In this document: in pieces, positions 17,872-30,220 of the stretch
How the letters are laid out: each line of letters starts with the position of its first letter
Numbering within the stretch: position 1 is the first letter of the stretch
NCBI RefSeq assembly: GCF_021246445.1
Contig: NZ_JAJQXW010000006.1
Location: forward strand, 1-35,971
From: Rhabdothermincola salaria
GTDB taxonomy: Bacteria > Actinomycetota > Acidimicrobiia > Acidimicrobiales > Acidimicrobilacustridaceae
Length of the DNA: 35,971 nt
Reading direction: 5' to 3'
The notes under the pieces: generated by a model
Told to the model about the DNA's origin: nothing
Databases searched by the model: none
What the model saw: the letters and a program-made list of their open reading frames with translations, nothing else
Position numbers and translations under genes: made by a program

Positions 17872-19512
17872 TCACGGGCCGGTGGGAGCGACGACGCCCT
17901 GGTCGGTGTCGTCGACCTGCACCAGTGCCGGTTGTCCTTCGCGTGCGGGCTGGACGAGGGCGTCGGGCAGGATCCCGTAGAGCACCGTGACGACGACGCA
18001 GAGGCCGATGGCCAGACCGGCGCCGGCTGGGATCGGGAGGCGCTGGGCTCGCGTGGGCACGGTGCCGTCGTCGCCGTCGTCGGCGCCGGACATGAACATC
18101 GCCACCACGATGCGCAGGTACAAGAAGGCGGCGATGACCGCTGACACCATGGCCACGAGGGCCAAGGGGATCGACGAGGCGTCGACCGCCGCGGTGACGG
18201 CGTAGAACTTGGCGAAGAACCCGGCGGTGAACGGCACACCGGCCTGGGCGAACAGCAACAACGTGAACGCCGCCGCCAGCAGCGGGTTGGTGCGGGCCAG
18301 GCCCCGGTAGTCGGCGAGCTCGTGGCGTCCGTCGCCTCGACGGCCGACGACCGTGATGACGCCGAACGAGCCGGCCACCATGAAGGTGTAGGTGGCCAGG
18401 TAGAAGAGCACGGCGGCGGTGCCGTCGGCCGAGCCGGCCTCGACCGCCATGAGGATGAAGCCGGCGTGGCTGATGGACGAGTACGCCATCATGCGCTTGA
18501 CGTTGCTCTGCACGATGGCGAGGGCGGCGCCCAGCACCATCGACAGGATCGCCAGCGCGTAGACGATCGGCTTCCAGGTGGTGCCGTAGTTCTCGAAGGT
18601 GAGGACGAACACCCGCACCAGCCCGGCGAAGGCCGCCGCCTTGACGCCCGAGGCCATGAAGGCCACGACCGGCGACGGGGCGCCGTCGTAGACGTCGGGG
18701 CTCCAGGCGTGGAACGGCACGGCGGAGACCTTGAAGGCCAGACCGACGAGCATCAGGGCCAGGCCGAGCAGGAGCAACCCGTTCTCGGCGGGCACCACCT
18801 GGGCCATGAAGTCCTTGATGGCGATGAGGTTGGTGGACCCGGTGGCCCCGTAGACCAGGGCGACGCCGTAGAGGAAGAACGCCGAGGAGAACGAGCCCAG
18901 CACGAAGTACTTGAGGCCCGACTCCTGGGACTGGGCCCGGCGCAGGTGCATGGCGGCCAGCACGTACACGGCGATGGAGAGCGTCTCGAGGCCGAGGAAC
19001 ACGACCAACAGGTCGTTGGCCGTGGCCATCATGACGCCGCCGCTGGCCGAGAGCAGCATGAGCACGTAGAGCGCGGGGCCCTCGTCGAGGCCTTCGCGGC
19101 GCAGGTAGTCGTCGGCCAGCAGGGCCGTCAGGATGACCGCCATGCACACGACGACGGTGACGAAGAGCCCGAAGCCGTCGATGCCCACCATGCCACCGAC
19201 CGTGCTGAACGGCCCCATGACCTCGGCGCCGTTGTCCCACCACAGCACCTTCTCCCAGCCCTGGACGCGAGCCCATAGGGGGATGGTGGCGATGGCCGCC
19301 ACGGACGCCACGACGACGGTGGCGATGGCGTAGAAGGAGCGGGGGGTCCGGCTGCGCAGCACCGAGGAGAGAGTGAGCATCAACAGGGCGCCCACCATGA
19401 GCACGATGAGGGGCAACAGGCCCCGCCAGTCGACGGATGGTCCCTGCACCTCGACGATCTGGTCCCCCGGGACCGACGAGGCCTGGGCGAAGAAGGTGGC
19501 GAGTGCGCTCAT
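17872..19512 (-). CDS. nuoN: Complex I subunit N, 14-gene operon
   Basis: A 546-residue antiporter-like membrane subunit, last of the complete nuo operon. Channel residues are Glu176 in FLGLETLSIAVYVL and Lys261 in LAFKVSAVPFHAWSPDVYDGAP. The ATG at 19512 overlaps the nuoM stop. It is about 40 residues longer than the copy in the 11-gene cluster, chiefly through a longer N-terminal region and a longer C-terminus. A strong hairpin follows immediately. Confidence 0.95.
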   Translation of the reverse strand: MSALATFFAQASSVPGDQIVEVQGPSVDWRGLLPLIVLMVGALLMLTLSSVLRSRTPRSFYAIATVVVASVAAIATIPLWARVQGWEKVLWWDNGAEVMGPFSTVGGMVGIDGFGLFVTVVVCMAVILTALLADDYLRREGLDEGPALYVLMLLSASGGVMMATANDLLVVFLGLETLSIAVYVLAAMHLRRAQSQESGLKYFVLGSFSSAFFLYGVALVYGATGSTNLIAIKDFMAQVVPAENGLLLLGLALMLVGLAFKVSAVPFHAWSPDVYDGAPSPVVAFMASGVKAAAFAGLVRVFVLTFENYGTTWKPIVYALAILSMVLGAALAIVQSNVKRMMAYSSISHAGFILMAVEAGSADGTAAVLFYLATYTFMVAGSFGVITVVGRRGDGRHELADYRGLARTNPLLAAAFTLLLFAQAGVPFTAGFFAKFYAVTAAVDASSIPLALVAMVSAVIAAFLYLRIVVAMFMSGADDGDDGTVPTRAQRLPIPAGAGLAIGLCVVVTVLYGILPDALVQPAREGQPALVQVDDTDQGVVAPTGP

Positions 19513-21133
19513 CGGTCCGACTCCTCGGCGAGGGCGGAGTGGTCGTCGGCGGCGCCGTCGCCCTCGACGACGATCTCGAGCTCACGGCCGTCCTGGGTCA
19601 CCGGCTGGGTGAAGCCCGGGACCTCGGCCTCCATGCGGGCCACGACCCGCTTCACCGATGGTTCGATGCGGTCGAGGACGGGCTTGGGGTACACGCCGAG
19701 GAACACGATCAGGAACAGCAGCGGGACCATGACCAGGCGTTCGCTGAGGTCGAGGTCCGGGAAGAGCTTGTTGTCCTCGTCGGGTTCGCCGTGGAAGACC
19801 CGCTGGTAGGCCCACAGCAGGTAGAGGGCGGCGACGATGACGCCGGCGGCGGCCACCACGGCCCACCAGCGGTGGGAGATGAAGGTGCCGAGCAGGATCA
19901 GGTACTCGCCCACGAAGCCGTTGAGGCCCGGTACACCGATGGAGGACATCATCACGACGGTGAAGATGCCCGCGTAGACGGGGGCCACCTTGGCGATGCC
20001 CTTGAGCTTGGCGATCTCGTAGGTGTGGCGGCGCTTGTAGAGGAAGCCGAGCAGGATGAACAGCGCACCGGTGCTGATGCCGTGGTTGACCATCTGCAGC
20101 ACCGAGCCCTCGATGCCCTCCACGTTGAGGGCGAACAGCCCCATGACGGCGAAGCCCATGTGGGCCACCGACGAGTAGGCGACGAGGCGCTTGAGGTTCT
20201 TCTGCATGGCGGCGACGATGCCGCCGTAGATGATGCCGATGGCGCCCAGGGTGAGCATGACCGGCGCGAACCACACGGTGGCCTCGGGGAAGAGCTCGAG
20301 GCCGAAGCGCAGGAAGCCGTACGTGCCGAGCTTGAGCAGGATGCCGGCCAGGTCGATGGAGCCGGCGGTGGGGGCCTCGGTGTGGGCGTCGGGGAGCCAG
20401 GTGTGGAAGGGGAACGACGGGACCTTGACGGCGAAGGCCACTGCCATGCCGAGGAACAGCCACCGTCCGGTGTTGGTGGCCAGCGAGTCGCTGGCGATGA
20501 TCTTGGTGAAGTCGAAGCTCACCCCACCGTCGTCGCCGGCCCCGGCCAGCACGGCGAGGGCCACGATGGACACCAGCATGAAGGCCGAGCCCAGCATGGT
20601 GAACAAGAAGAACTTGGTGGCGGCGTACACCCGGCGGCCGTGGCCCCACTTGCCGATGAGCATGTAGAGCGGGATCAGGGTGATCTCGAACATCAAGAAG
20701 AACAGGAACAGGTCGAGGGCGAGGAACGCCCCCATGCACCCGCCCATGAGCACGGTGAGCCAGCCGTAGTAGCCCTTGACGTCGTGGTCGGGCTTGGCCG
20801 CGAACAGCGCGATGGGGAACAGCACGCCGGTGAGGGCCACGAGGAACAGCGAGATGCCGTCGACGCCGAGGAAGAACTTGATGTCGAGGGACTCGACCCA
20901 GGTCTGGCTCACGGTGAACTGGAAGCCGGGGTCGGCGGTGTCGAACTGGACGACGACGACGGCGGCCAGGATGCCGGTGAGCAGCGAGGCCAGCACGGCC
21001 ACCTGGCGGTGCAGCTCCGGCCGGGATCGGGGGATGAGCGCGATCGCCAGCGCCCCGACGAACGGCACCAGGATGAGGGCCGGGAGGATCGGGAAGCTCG
21101 GCGATTCCGCCGCGAAGAGAGAGGCGCTCAGCA

Positions 21134-21134
<1 letters not shown>
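19509..21134 (-). CDS. nuoM: Complex I subunit M, 14-gene operon
   Basis: A 541-residue antiporter-like membrane subunit. It shows Glu150 in FLMFEITLIPLYMLIGKWG, Lys237 in FAVKVPSFPFHTWLPDAHTEAP, and LLKLGTYGFLRFGLELFPEA, all typical of NuoM. GTG start at 21134 overlaps the nuoL TAG by one base. An acidic, probably cytoplasmic C-terminal tail of about 35 residues (ending ALAEESDR) is longer than in the other copy. Confidence 0.96.
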
Positions 21135-23188
<2,054 letters not shown>

Positions 23189-23195
23189 CGGTGCC

Positions 23196-23501
23196 TCAGC
23201 CCCTCAGCAGTCTGATGTCGTCGGCGGTGGCACCGGGCTTGCGCCGGACGACGGCCACGACCAGCCCCAGCCCGACGACGACCTCGGCGGCGGCGACCAC
23301 CAACACGAAGAAGACGATCACCTGCCCGGTGATGTCGTCGAGCATGACGCCGAACGTGACGAAGGACAGGTTGACGGCGTTGAGCATGAGCTCGACGCAC
23401 ATGATCATGACGAGCGGGTTGCGGCGCACCAGCAGTCCGACCGCACCGAGCCCGAACAGCACGGCCGACAGCACCAGGTAGGCCATGTCGAGGTTGCGCA
23501 T
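23196..23501 (-). CDS. nuoK: Complex I subunit K, 14-gene operon
   Basis: A 101-residue, three-helix membrane subunit with the conserved glutamates Glu37 (MCVELMLNAVNLSF) and Glu73 (AAEVVVGLGL). ATG 23501 overlaps the nuoJ TGA as ATGA. The length is normal for the family, and the basic C-terminus is followed by LLRG. Confidence 0.96.
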   Translation of the reverse strand: MRNLDMAYLVLSAVLFGLGAVGLLVRRNPLVMIMCVELMLNAVNLSFVTFGVMLDDITGQVIVFFVLVVAAAEVVVGLGLVVAVVRRKPGATADDIRLLRG

Positions 23502-24103
23502 CAGTGCTCGTCTCCCTCGGCGGGGGCGGTGAGCGGCTCGTCGCCCTGGTCGGTCATGGAGGCCGGCTCACCGATGGGCTCGACGTCCTTGGGTCGACGG
23601 GAGAGCACGACCGCGCCGACCACGGCAATGGTGAGCAGCCCGGCGGTGATCTCGAGCGGGAAGACGTAGGTGGTGAACAGCTGGCGCCCGATCTGGGCGA
23701 TGTTGCCGGCACCCTCCTCGAGGGCCCCGGTGACCGACCGGGCCCCGGTGACGGCGTCGGAGCCGCTGATGACCAGCACCGCGAGCACCGCCCCGACGAG
23801 GACCACCCCGACCAGGCCCGCCAGCGCCCGCTGGCCCACCAGGGGTTCGGTGGTGAGGTCCTCTTCCTGGTCGACGCCGAGGAGCATGAGCACGAACAGG
23901 ATCAGCACCACGATGGCGCCGGTGTAGACGATGACCTGCACGGCGGCCAGGAGCTGAGCGTCCTGGTTGAGGAACAGCACGGCGATGCCGAACAGGCAGG
24001 CCACCAGGCTGAGCGCCGAGTGCACGGGGTTGCGCGAGACGATGACCCCGAGGCCACCGGCCAACACGACGACCGCGCAGATGACGAAGACGGCGGTTTC
24101 CAA
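23501..24103 (-). CDS. nuoJ: Complex I subunit J, 14-gene operon
   Basis: A 200-residue membrane subunit with five helices and the conserved VQVIVYTGAIVVLILFVLML segment, reported here in part as VYTGAIVVLILFVLML. It starts with TTG at 24103, three bases after the nuoI stop; no ATG lies nearer the conserved N-terminus. A polar acidic C-terminal tail of about 30 residues (ending PAEGDEH) is absent from the shorter copy. Confidence 0.94.
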   Translation of the reverse strand: METAVFVICAVVVLAGGLGVIVSRNPVHSALSLVACLFGIAVLFLNQDAQLLAAVQVIVYTGAIVVLILFVLMLLGVDQEEDLTTEPLVGQRALAGLVGVVLVGAVLAVLVISGSDAVTGARSVTGALEEGAGNIAQIGRQLFTTYVFPLEITAGLLTIAVVGAVVLSRRPKDVEPIGEPASMTDQGDEPLTAPAEGDEH

Positions 24104-24106
24104 GAG

Positions 24107-24793
24107 TCAGTGCCCCCCGTGATCGTCGTGACCGGGTGCGTCGTGGCCGTGGTCGTCGTGACCGTCCTCGTCCACGAAGTCCGCCGGTGTGGTCACCCGG
24201 TCCTTGAGCTCCTGGCCGTCCTCGGGGGCGCGGACGCCGTAGCCCAGCTCACCCGACCAGCCGACCGACCCCTCGAAGCGGGCGTCGCCGGACGGCGCGG
24301 TGGCGCGCATCCAGGCCGAGGTGTGCTCGTCCTCGCCGGGTCGCCAGTCCTCCCAGGGCAGGTGCTGAGGACGCCCGTCGTCGTCGACCACCAGCTCTTC
24401 CTTGGTGTAGATGGCGTCGGCCCGGTTGGTGAACGAGAACTCGAACATCTTCGACTCGGTGATGGCCTCGGTGGGGCAGGCCTCGACGCACAGGTCGCAG
24501 TGGATGCAGCGCAGGTAGTTGATCTCGTAGACGTAGCCGTAGCGCTCGCCCGGCGACACGGGATCGTCGGGCGGGTTGTCGGCCCCGCGGACGTAGATGC
24601 AGCGCGCCGGGCACACGCCGGCACAGAGCTCGCACCCGATGCACTTCTCCATGCCGTCCTCGTAGCGGTTGAGGACGTGGCGACCGTGCACCCGGATCGG
24701 CTTGGGGGCCTTCTCCTTGGGGTACTCGGTGGTGACGCGCTGCTTGCGCCCCATCTGGCGCAGGCTGACGAGGAATCCGCCCAGATAGCCCAT
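24107..24793 (-). CDS. nuoI: Complex I subunit I, 14-gene operon, with His/Asp-rich C-terminal tail
   Basis: A 228-residue peripheral subunit carrying clusters N6a and N6b. Ligands are Cys51, 54, 57 and 61 in [11 protein letters not shown], and Cys96, 99, 102 and 106 in [30 protein letters not shown] follows as in actinobacterial NuoI. The final 19 residues (about 210-228) are almost entirely His, Asp and Gly and could bind metal. ATG 24793 lies two bases after the nuoH stop; longer frames upstream would run inside nuoH. Confidence 0.96.
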   Translation of the reverse strand: MGYLGGFLVSLRQMGRKQRVTTEYPKEKAPKPIRVHGRHVLNRYEDGMEKCIGCELCAGVCPARCIYVRGADNPPDDPVSPGERYGYVYEINYLRCIHCDLCVEACPTEAITESKMFEFSFTNRADAIYTKEELVVDDDGRPQHLPWEDWRPGEDEHTSAWMRATAPSGDARFEGSVGWSGELGYGVRAPEDGQELKDRVTTPADFVDEDGHDDHGHDAPGHDDHGGH

Positions 24794-24795
24794 GG

Positions 24796-26001
24796 CTAGT
24801 CCACCACCCCTTCGAGTCGGCGGGCCTTGGATGTGGACAACGCCAGCTTCAGCAGGCCGAAGCCGATGCCGAACAGCGCCAGCGTGCCGCCGACGACGAG
24901 GCCGGCGTTCCAGTCCTGGTCGAGGGCCACCTGGATGACGGCCAGCACCAGCACCCAGCCGAGCGAGAGCGGGATGAGGACCTTCCAGCCCAGGTCCATC
25001 AGCTGGTCGTAGCGCACGCGGGGAAGGGTGGCGCGCACCCACACGAAGCCGAACAGGAAGATGACGACCTTCACGAAGAACCAGATGATGCCCCAGAGCC
25101 AACCCGGGCCGATGAGGGCGGGGCCGGCGGGACCGCCGAGGAAGAGCGTGACGATGATGGCGGCCATCGTGATGCTGTTCATGAACTCGGCCAGGAAGAA
25201 CAGGGCGAAGCGGATCGAGGAGTACTCGGTGTGGAAGCCACCGACGAGCTCCTGCTCGGCCTCGACGAGATCGAAGGGCGGCCGGTTCAGCTCGGCCTGG
25301 CTGGCGACGAGGAACACCACGAACGGCACGAGCCCCGTGAGCAGGATGTTCCAGTTGGGCAGGAAGCCCCATCCGCTGCCGGCCTGGTTGAGCACGATGT
25401 CGTGCGTGCTGAGCGAGCCGCTCAGCAACACCACGGCCACGACCGACAACCCGAGCGCAGCCTCGTAGGAGACCATCTGGGCCGAGGCCCGCACCGAACC
25501 GAGCAACGGGTACTTGGAGCCCGAGGACCAGCCGGCGAGCATCACGCCGTAGACGGCGACCGACGACATGGCCAGCGCGAAGAGGACGCCGATGGGCGGG
25601 TCGGCGAGCTGGAGATAGGTCTCCTTGCCGAACAGCTCGACGGTGCCGTTGTTGCCTCCCGTGAAGTCGCCCCCGATGGGGACGATGGCGAACAACAGGA
25701 ACGCCGGGATCACCGACAGCATGGGGGCGAGGATGAAGACCCGTCGCTCGGCCTTGTCGGGGATCAGGTCTTCCTTGAAGAAGAACTTGGTGCCGTCGGC
25801 GAGGGTCTGGAGGATGCCGAAGGGTCCGGCCAGGTTGGGGCCGATGCGGTTCTGGAGGTCGCCGACCACCTTGCGCTCGAACCACACCATCAGCATCGTC
25901 GAGACCAGCAACAGCACGAAGACGACGACGACCTTCAACACCACGATGAGGACGACGGCGAGGTCGATGTTGCCGGCGAGGAGGGGATCACCGCCCAGCA
26001 T
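24796..26001 (-). CDS. nuoH: Complex I subunit H, 14-gene operon
   Basis: A 401-residue membrane subunit forming the quinone chamber. It has [18 protein letters not shown] near the N-terminus, the conserved loop [19 protein letters not shown] and, near the C-terminus, [20 protein letters not shown]. It is longer than the 345-residue paralogue, mainly through an extra hydrophobic segment at the C-terminus. ATG 26001 has GGAGG at a good distance. Unlike its neighbours it is separated from the upstream gene (nuoG) by about 147 bases. Confidence 0.96.
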   Translation of the reverse strand: MLGGDPLLAGNIDLAVVLIVVLKVVVVFVLLLVSTMLMVWFERKVVGDLQNRIGPNLAGPFGILQTLADGTKFFFKEDLIPDKAERRVFILAPMLSVIPAFLLFAIVPIGGDFTGGNNGTVELFGKETYLQLADPPIGVLFALAMSSVAVYGVMLAGWSSGSKYPLLGSVRASAQMVSYEAALGLSVVAVVLLSGSLSTHDIVLNQAGSGWGFLPNWNILLTGLVPFVVFLVASQAELNRPPFDLVEAEQELVGGFHTEYSSIRFALFFLAEFMNSITMAAIIVTLFLGGPAGPALIGPGWLWGIIWFFVKVVIFLFGFVWVRATLPRVRYDQLMDLGWKVLIPLSLGWVLVLAVIQVALDQDWNAGLVVGGTLALFGIGFGLLKLALSTSKARRLEGVVD

Positions 26002-26148
26002 CGAAACTGCCTCCGTCGTCGGTCTCGGGGTGGACGCGGGGGGCCGGGGTCAGGCCACGCCCGCAAGGGGACGGCCTAGCCCATCGCACGGAGGTGGGGT
26101 CGCGCAACTCTGCTCGTCGGCCGGCTGCCACCGGTGCCCACGGACCCG
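26002..26148 (-). other. 147-base gap between nuoG and nuoH
   Basis: This is the only sizeable gap inside an otherwise overlapping 14-gene operon. I see no open frame of note and no convincing promoter or terminator. The only signal is the GGAGG ribosome-binding site just before nuoH. It separates the dehydrogenase genes (nuoEFG) from the membrane-arm genes. Confidence 0.5.
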
Positions 26149-28881
26149 TCACCGGGCGGTCTCGATGCGCAGGTCGGTGACCGGCACCGTGGCGTCGATG
26201 AGGTCGGTGACCCGGACCTCGGGCTGGTTCACGACCAGCGCTGCGGCCCCGCGGGGCACGCCGGGATCGGCGGCGACGGGCACGGTGACGGTGTGGCGCG
26301 CCGAACGCACGACGACCCGGTCGTGGTCGGCCACACCGAGGCGTTCGAAGTCGTAGGGGTTGATCCGCAGCTCGGTGCCCGGGGCGAGGCCGGACAAGGA
26401 CGACGCGGCCTGGACCTGCGTCCCGAGGTCGTAGAGCTTGCGGGTGGCCACCAGCCGCAGGCTGTAGGCGTCGAGCGGCGGGGCGGGGCTGGCGGCCACG
26501 TGGACGTGGCACAGCAGCTCCGGACGAGGGAGGGCGGCGGGCTCGGCCGACACGGTCTGGTCGGCGAGCTCGCCGTCGTGGTCGGCGAGGTCGGTGGCAG
26601 TGGCCTCGGCCTCGGCGGCGGTGGCCTCGGCCTCGAGGGCCTGGGTCTCGGCCTGGTCCTCGGACGCCGCCGCCTGGGTGGCCAGGGCGTCGGCCTCGGC
26701 GCTGGAGGGTCCGCCGGCGGCGTCGGCAGGCTCCTCGGCGAGCGACTCGGCGTGGGCGGCGAGCGGGACGAGGATGCCTTCGGCTCCGCCCTCGGAGACC
26801 ACGAGCTCACGGGTCACGCCGGCGTGGGCGGGGGCGAGCCGCTCGATCTCGGCCCAGACCGACTCGACCGAGGCGAACCCGAGGTCGGAGCCGAGGCGCG
26901 ACGCCAGCTCGGCGGCGATCATCCAGTCGGGACGGGCCGTCCCCGGCGGGGTCACCCGCTGGGAGAGGGTGGACACGCGACCCTCGATGTTGGTGGTGGT
27001 GCCGGCCTTCTCGGCGAAGCCCGCGGCCGCCAGGACGATGTCGGCCCGGCGGGACGACTCGGTGAGGAAGGTGTCGACGGCGATCACGGTGCGAGCACCG
27101 GTGAGGCCGCGCTCGGCCAGGTCGTGGTCCGGGAAGTCGACGGCCGGGTCGGCGCCGAGGAGCACGAGGACATCGATGCGACCGTCAGCGGCGGCGGCGA
27201 GGATGCCGGCGGTGTCGAGGCCCCGGGCTTCGGGCACCGAGGACCAGCCGTTGCGGTACCAGTCGGCCCCGTCGTCGAGCGTGACCCGGCCGGGCAGCAG
27301 CCCGGGGGCCAGGCCCATGTCGAGGGCCCCGTGCACGTTGCCTCGCCGCAGGGCGGAGAGGAAGCGGGTGTCGGGACGAGCCTGGAGCAGGACGGCGGCG
27401 GCCTCGACCACGCCGTCGGCGGACTCGGCCACCGACGGACGCCCGAGGACCACCGAGACGGGCCCGTCGGCCGCGGCCAGCAGGGCCCGCACCTCGTTGA
27501 CGGCCGCCGGTGAGAGCCCGGCGACCTCCTTGGTGGCGTCAACGGGGGCGACGAGCGCACGCGCCAGCTCGGCGGCGTCGCCCGGGCGGTACAGCAGCGA
27601 CGACGACGCCAGCTCGCTGAGACCGCTGCTGCGCGCCCCCAGCTCGACGAGGGTGACGCGATCCTCGACCACGGCGTGGCGCAGGCGCAGGAAGAGCACC
27701 GGGAGCTCTTCTTTGAGGTCGGGCGCCAGCAGCACGACCGTGCCGCCCGGGGTGCAGACCTGGTCGATGGAGGCCTTGGGCAGGCCGAGCGCGGCCTCGG
27801 CCGGCAAGCCGTCGCCCAGCTGAGCGTCGACGTTGTCGGTGCCGAGCACGCCCTTGGCCAACTTGGCCCAGGCGTAGGCGTCTTCGTTGGTGAGCTGGGA
27901 CCCGCCGATGACGGCGATGGAGGCGGGGCTGGAGGCCCGACCCAGGGCATCGGCGGCGCGGCCGAGAGCGTCGCCCCAACGAGCCGGGCGCAGCGCATCG
28001 CCCTCGCGGACGAGCGGATCGGTGAGACGGCCCTCGGCCTCGATGGACTCGAAGCCGAACCGGCCCTTGTCGCACAGCCAACCCCAGTTGACGGGGTCGA
28101 CGTCGACGCCGTTGAAGCGCAGCACCTGGTCGCGGGAGGAGTCGATGGCGATGCGGCAGCCGACCGCGCAGCCCTGGCAGGTGGACTCGGTGACCTCGAG
28201 GTCCCACGGGCGGGCCTTGAAGCGGTAGCTCGAGGCGGTGAGGGCCCCGACCGGGCAGATCTGCACGGTGTTGCCGCTGAAGTACGACGAGAAGGGCTCG
28301 TCGGGGAAGGTGTTGACCTCGGTCTGGTTGCCTCGGTCGATGAAGTGGATCAGCGGGTCGCCGGCCACCTCCTTGGCGAAGCGGGTGCAGCGGTCGCACA
28401 GGATGCAACGCTCGCGGTCGAGCAGCACCAGGTCGCTGATCGGGATGGGCTTCTCCTTGTGGCGCTTCTCCTCGACGAAGCGGCTCTCCCCCGGGCCGTA
28501 GGCCATGGTCTGGTCCTGCAACGGGCACTCGCCGCCCTTGTCGCAGACCGGGCAGTCGAGGGGGTGGTTGATCAGGAGGAACTCGAGGATGCCGTCCTGG
28601 ACCTTCTTGACGGTGTCGGACTCGGTGTCGACCTTCATGCCGGGGGTGCACTCGAGCATGCAGCTGGGCTGCAGGGCCGGCCCTCGGCCGGTGTCGACCT
28701 CGACGATGCACATGCGGCACATGCCCACCGGCCGCATGCGCTCGTGGTAGCAGAAGCGGGGGATGTAGACGCCGCTGCGCTCGGCGGCTTCGATCAACAG
28801 CTCGCCCTTGTGGGCCACGAACTCGGCGCCGTTGATCTCGACGGCCACACCGTCGGTGGGAGGAGCTTCGGGATCAGGCAT
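26149..28881 (-). CDS. nuoG: Complex I subunit G, 14-gene operon, with long Ala/Glu linker
   Basis: A 910-residue iron-sulfur subunit. The N-terminal third shows all cluster ligands: N1b (Cys44, 55, 58, 74), N5 (His106, Cys110, 113, 119), N4 (Cys159, 162, 165, 209) and the off-path N7 (Cys235, 238, 242, 270). A molybdopterin-oxidoreductase-like domain follows, without a cofactor role in this family. At residues about 708-783 an alanine- and glutamate-rich stretch joins it to a C-terminal domain resembling the molydopterin-dinucleotide-binding fold (INPYDFERLGVADHDRVVV). ATG 28881 overlaps nuoF by eight bases. It receives electrons from NuoF/E and passes them to NuoI. Confidence 0.96.
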   Translation of the reverse strand: MPDPEAPPTDGVAVEINGAEFVAHKGELLIEAAERSGVYIPRFCYHERMRPVGMCRMCIVEVDTGRGPALQPSCMLECTPGMKVDTESDTVKKVQDGILEFLLINHPLDCPVCDKGGECPLQDQTMAYGPGESRFVEEKRHKEKPIPISDLVLLDRERCILCDRCTRFAKEVAGDPLIHFIDRGNQTEVNTFPDEPFSSYFSGNTVQICPVGALTASSYRFKARPWDLEVTESTCQGCAVGCRIAIDSSRDQVLRFNGVDVDPVNWGWLCDKGRFGFESIEAEGRLTDPLVREGDALRPARWGDALGRAADALGRASSPASIAVIGGSQLTNEDAYAWAKLAKGVLGTDNVDAQLGDGLPAEAALGLPKASIDQVCTPGGTVVLLAPDLKEELPVLFLRLRHAVVEDRVTLVELGARSSGLSELASSSLLYRPGDAAELARALVAPVDATKEVAGLSPAAVNEVRALLAAADGPVSVVLGRPSVAESADGVVEAAAVLLQARPDTRFLSALRRGNVHGALDMGLAPGLLPGRVTLDDGADWYRNGWSSVPEARGLDTAGILAAAADGRIDVLVLLGADPAVDFPDHDLAERGLTGARTVIAVDTFLTESSRRADIVLAAAGFAEKAGTTTNIEGRVSTLSQRVTPPGTARPDWMIAAELASRLGSDLGFASVESVWAEIERLAPAHAGVTRELVVSEGGAEGILVPLAAHAESLAEEPADAAGGPSSAEADALATQAAASEDQAETQALEAEATAAEAEATATDLADHDGELADQTVSAEPAALPRPELLCHVHVAASPAPPLDAYSLRLVATRKLYDLGTQVQAASSLSGLAPGTELRINPYDFERLGVADHDRVVVRSARHTVTVPVAADPGVPRGAAALVVNQPEVRVTDLIDATVPVTDLRIETAR

Positions 28882-30220
28882 GGGCGGCGGCCTTGGGGAA
28901 GTCGACGGGCACCGACATCCGGGCTTCCTCGGCCCGGGCGATGGCGGCTTCGAACTCGGGACGGAAGCGCTGCAGCGCGGAGGCGATGGGCGAGACCGCG
29001 GACGGGCCGAGCGGGCAGATGGTGGTCTGCTTGGGCGGCCAGGCGATGCCCGGTGAGATGTTGTCGCAGACGTCCATGAGCAGGTCGAGGTCGCTGGTGC
29101 GGCCGTACCCGTCGTGGATGCGCTGGAGGATGTTCTCGAGCCAGGTGGTGCCCTCGCGGCACGGTGTGCACTTGCCGCAGGACTCGCGGGCGAAGAAGCG
29201 CACGACGCGCAGGCAGGCCTTCACGGCGTCGGTGGTCTCGTCCATGACGACGATGGCCCCCGAGCCAAGCATCGAGCCGGCGCGGTCGACGGTGCCCTTC
29301 TCGAGCGGGAGGTCGAGGTGCTCCTCGTAGAACCACGGCGCCGAGGCCCCACCGGGGATGAACGCCTTGAGCTGGTGGTCGCCCTGGATGCCCCCGGCGT
29401 AGACCGGGGCGTAGATCAGGTCGCGGAAGGTGGTGACGCCGAACTCGACCTCGAACACGCCGGGGTTGCGGACATGGCCCGAGACGGCGAAGACGCGGGT
29501 GCCGCGGGAGTTCTCGGCCCCGAGGTCGGCGAAGGCCTGGCCACCGTTGGTCACGATCCACGGCAGGTTCGACAGCGTCTCGACGTTGTTGACGATGGTG
29601 GGCTGCATGTACAGGCCCTTGGCCGCCGGGAAGAACGGGGGCTTGAGCCGGGGCATGCCCCGGTTGCCCTCGAGGCTCTCGATGAGGGCGGTCTCCTCGC
29701 CGACGATGTAGGCACCGGCACCCCAGGTGAGCACGACGTCGAGGGAGAAGTCCGAGCCCAGGATGTTGCGGCCCACGTAGCCGGCCGTGTACGCCTCGTT
29801 GAGGGCGGCGGCGATGCGCTCCTGGGCCAGGGCCATCTCGCCGCGCACGTAGAGGAACGCTTGGCTGCAGCCGACGGCGTAGCAGGCCAGCAGGACGCCC
29901 TCGATGAGCTGGTGGGGATCGCGCTCCATGAGGAGGCGGTCCTTGTAGGTGCCGGGCTCGCTCTCGTCGCCGTTGACCACGAGGTAGCGGGGCCACACGT
30001 CGGCGGGGGTCAGGCCCCACTTGACGCCGGCGGGGAACCCGGCCCCACCGCGGCCGAGCAGGCTGGCCGTCTTGACCTCTTCGTGCACCTCGGCCGGGCT
30101 CATGGTGAGGGCCTTGCGCAGGGCGGCGTAGCCGCCGGTGGCCACGTAGCGGGCCAGGGTGTGGCTCTCGGGGTCGGAGAACCGTCCGGTGATGATCTTG
30201 GGGGCGTCGGTGATCGCCAT
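28874..30220 (-). CDS. nuoF: Complex I subunit F (NADH/FMN), 14-gene operon
   Basis: A 448-residue NADH-binding subunit holding FMN and cluster N3. LLGRGGAGFPAGVKWG (54-69) is the nucleotide-binding glycine-rich loop. N3 ligands are Cys348, Cys351 and Cys354 in ESCGKCTPCREGT and Cys402 in TTICPLG. ATG 30220 overlaps the nuoE TGA (ATGA) and begins the conserved domain; longer in-frame upstream sequence lies within nuoE. The only NuoF in the window, so NADH entry is encoded once. Confidence 0.97.
   Translation of the reverse strand: MAITDAPKIITGRFSDPESHTLARYVATGGYAALRKALTMSPAEVHEEVKTASLLGRGGAGFPAGVKWGLTPADVWPRYLVVNGDESEPGTYKDRLLMERDPHQLIEGVLLACYAVGCSQAFLYVRGEMALAQERIAAALNEAYTAGYVGRNILGSDFSLDVVLTWGAGAYIVGEETALIESLEGNRGMPRLKPPFFPAAKGLYMQPTIVNNVETLSNLPWIVTNGGQAFADLGAENSRGTRVFAVSGHVRNPGVFEVEFGVTTFRDLIYAPVYAGGIQGDHQLKAFIPGGASAPWFYEEHLDLPLEKGTVDRAGSMLGSGAIVVMDETTDAVKACLRVVRFFARESCGKCTPCREGTTWLENILQRIHDGYGRTSDLDLLMDVCDNISPGIAWPPKQTTICPLGPSAVSPIASALQRFRPEFEAAIARAEEARMSVPVDFPKAAAHA

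Noticed and set aside
24794-25885. 592-codon minus-strand frame that could make a NuoI fused to upstream sequence
   Set aside because: The part upstream of ATG 24793 lies inside nuoH in another frame and is Arg/Pro-rich and non-conserved. NuoI begins normally at 24793.
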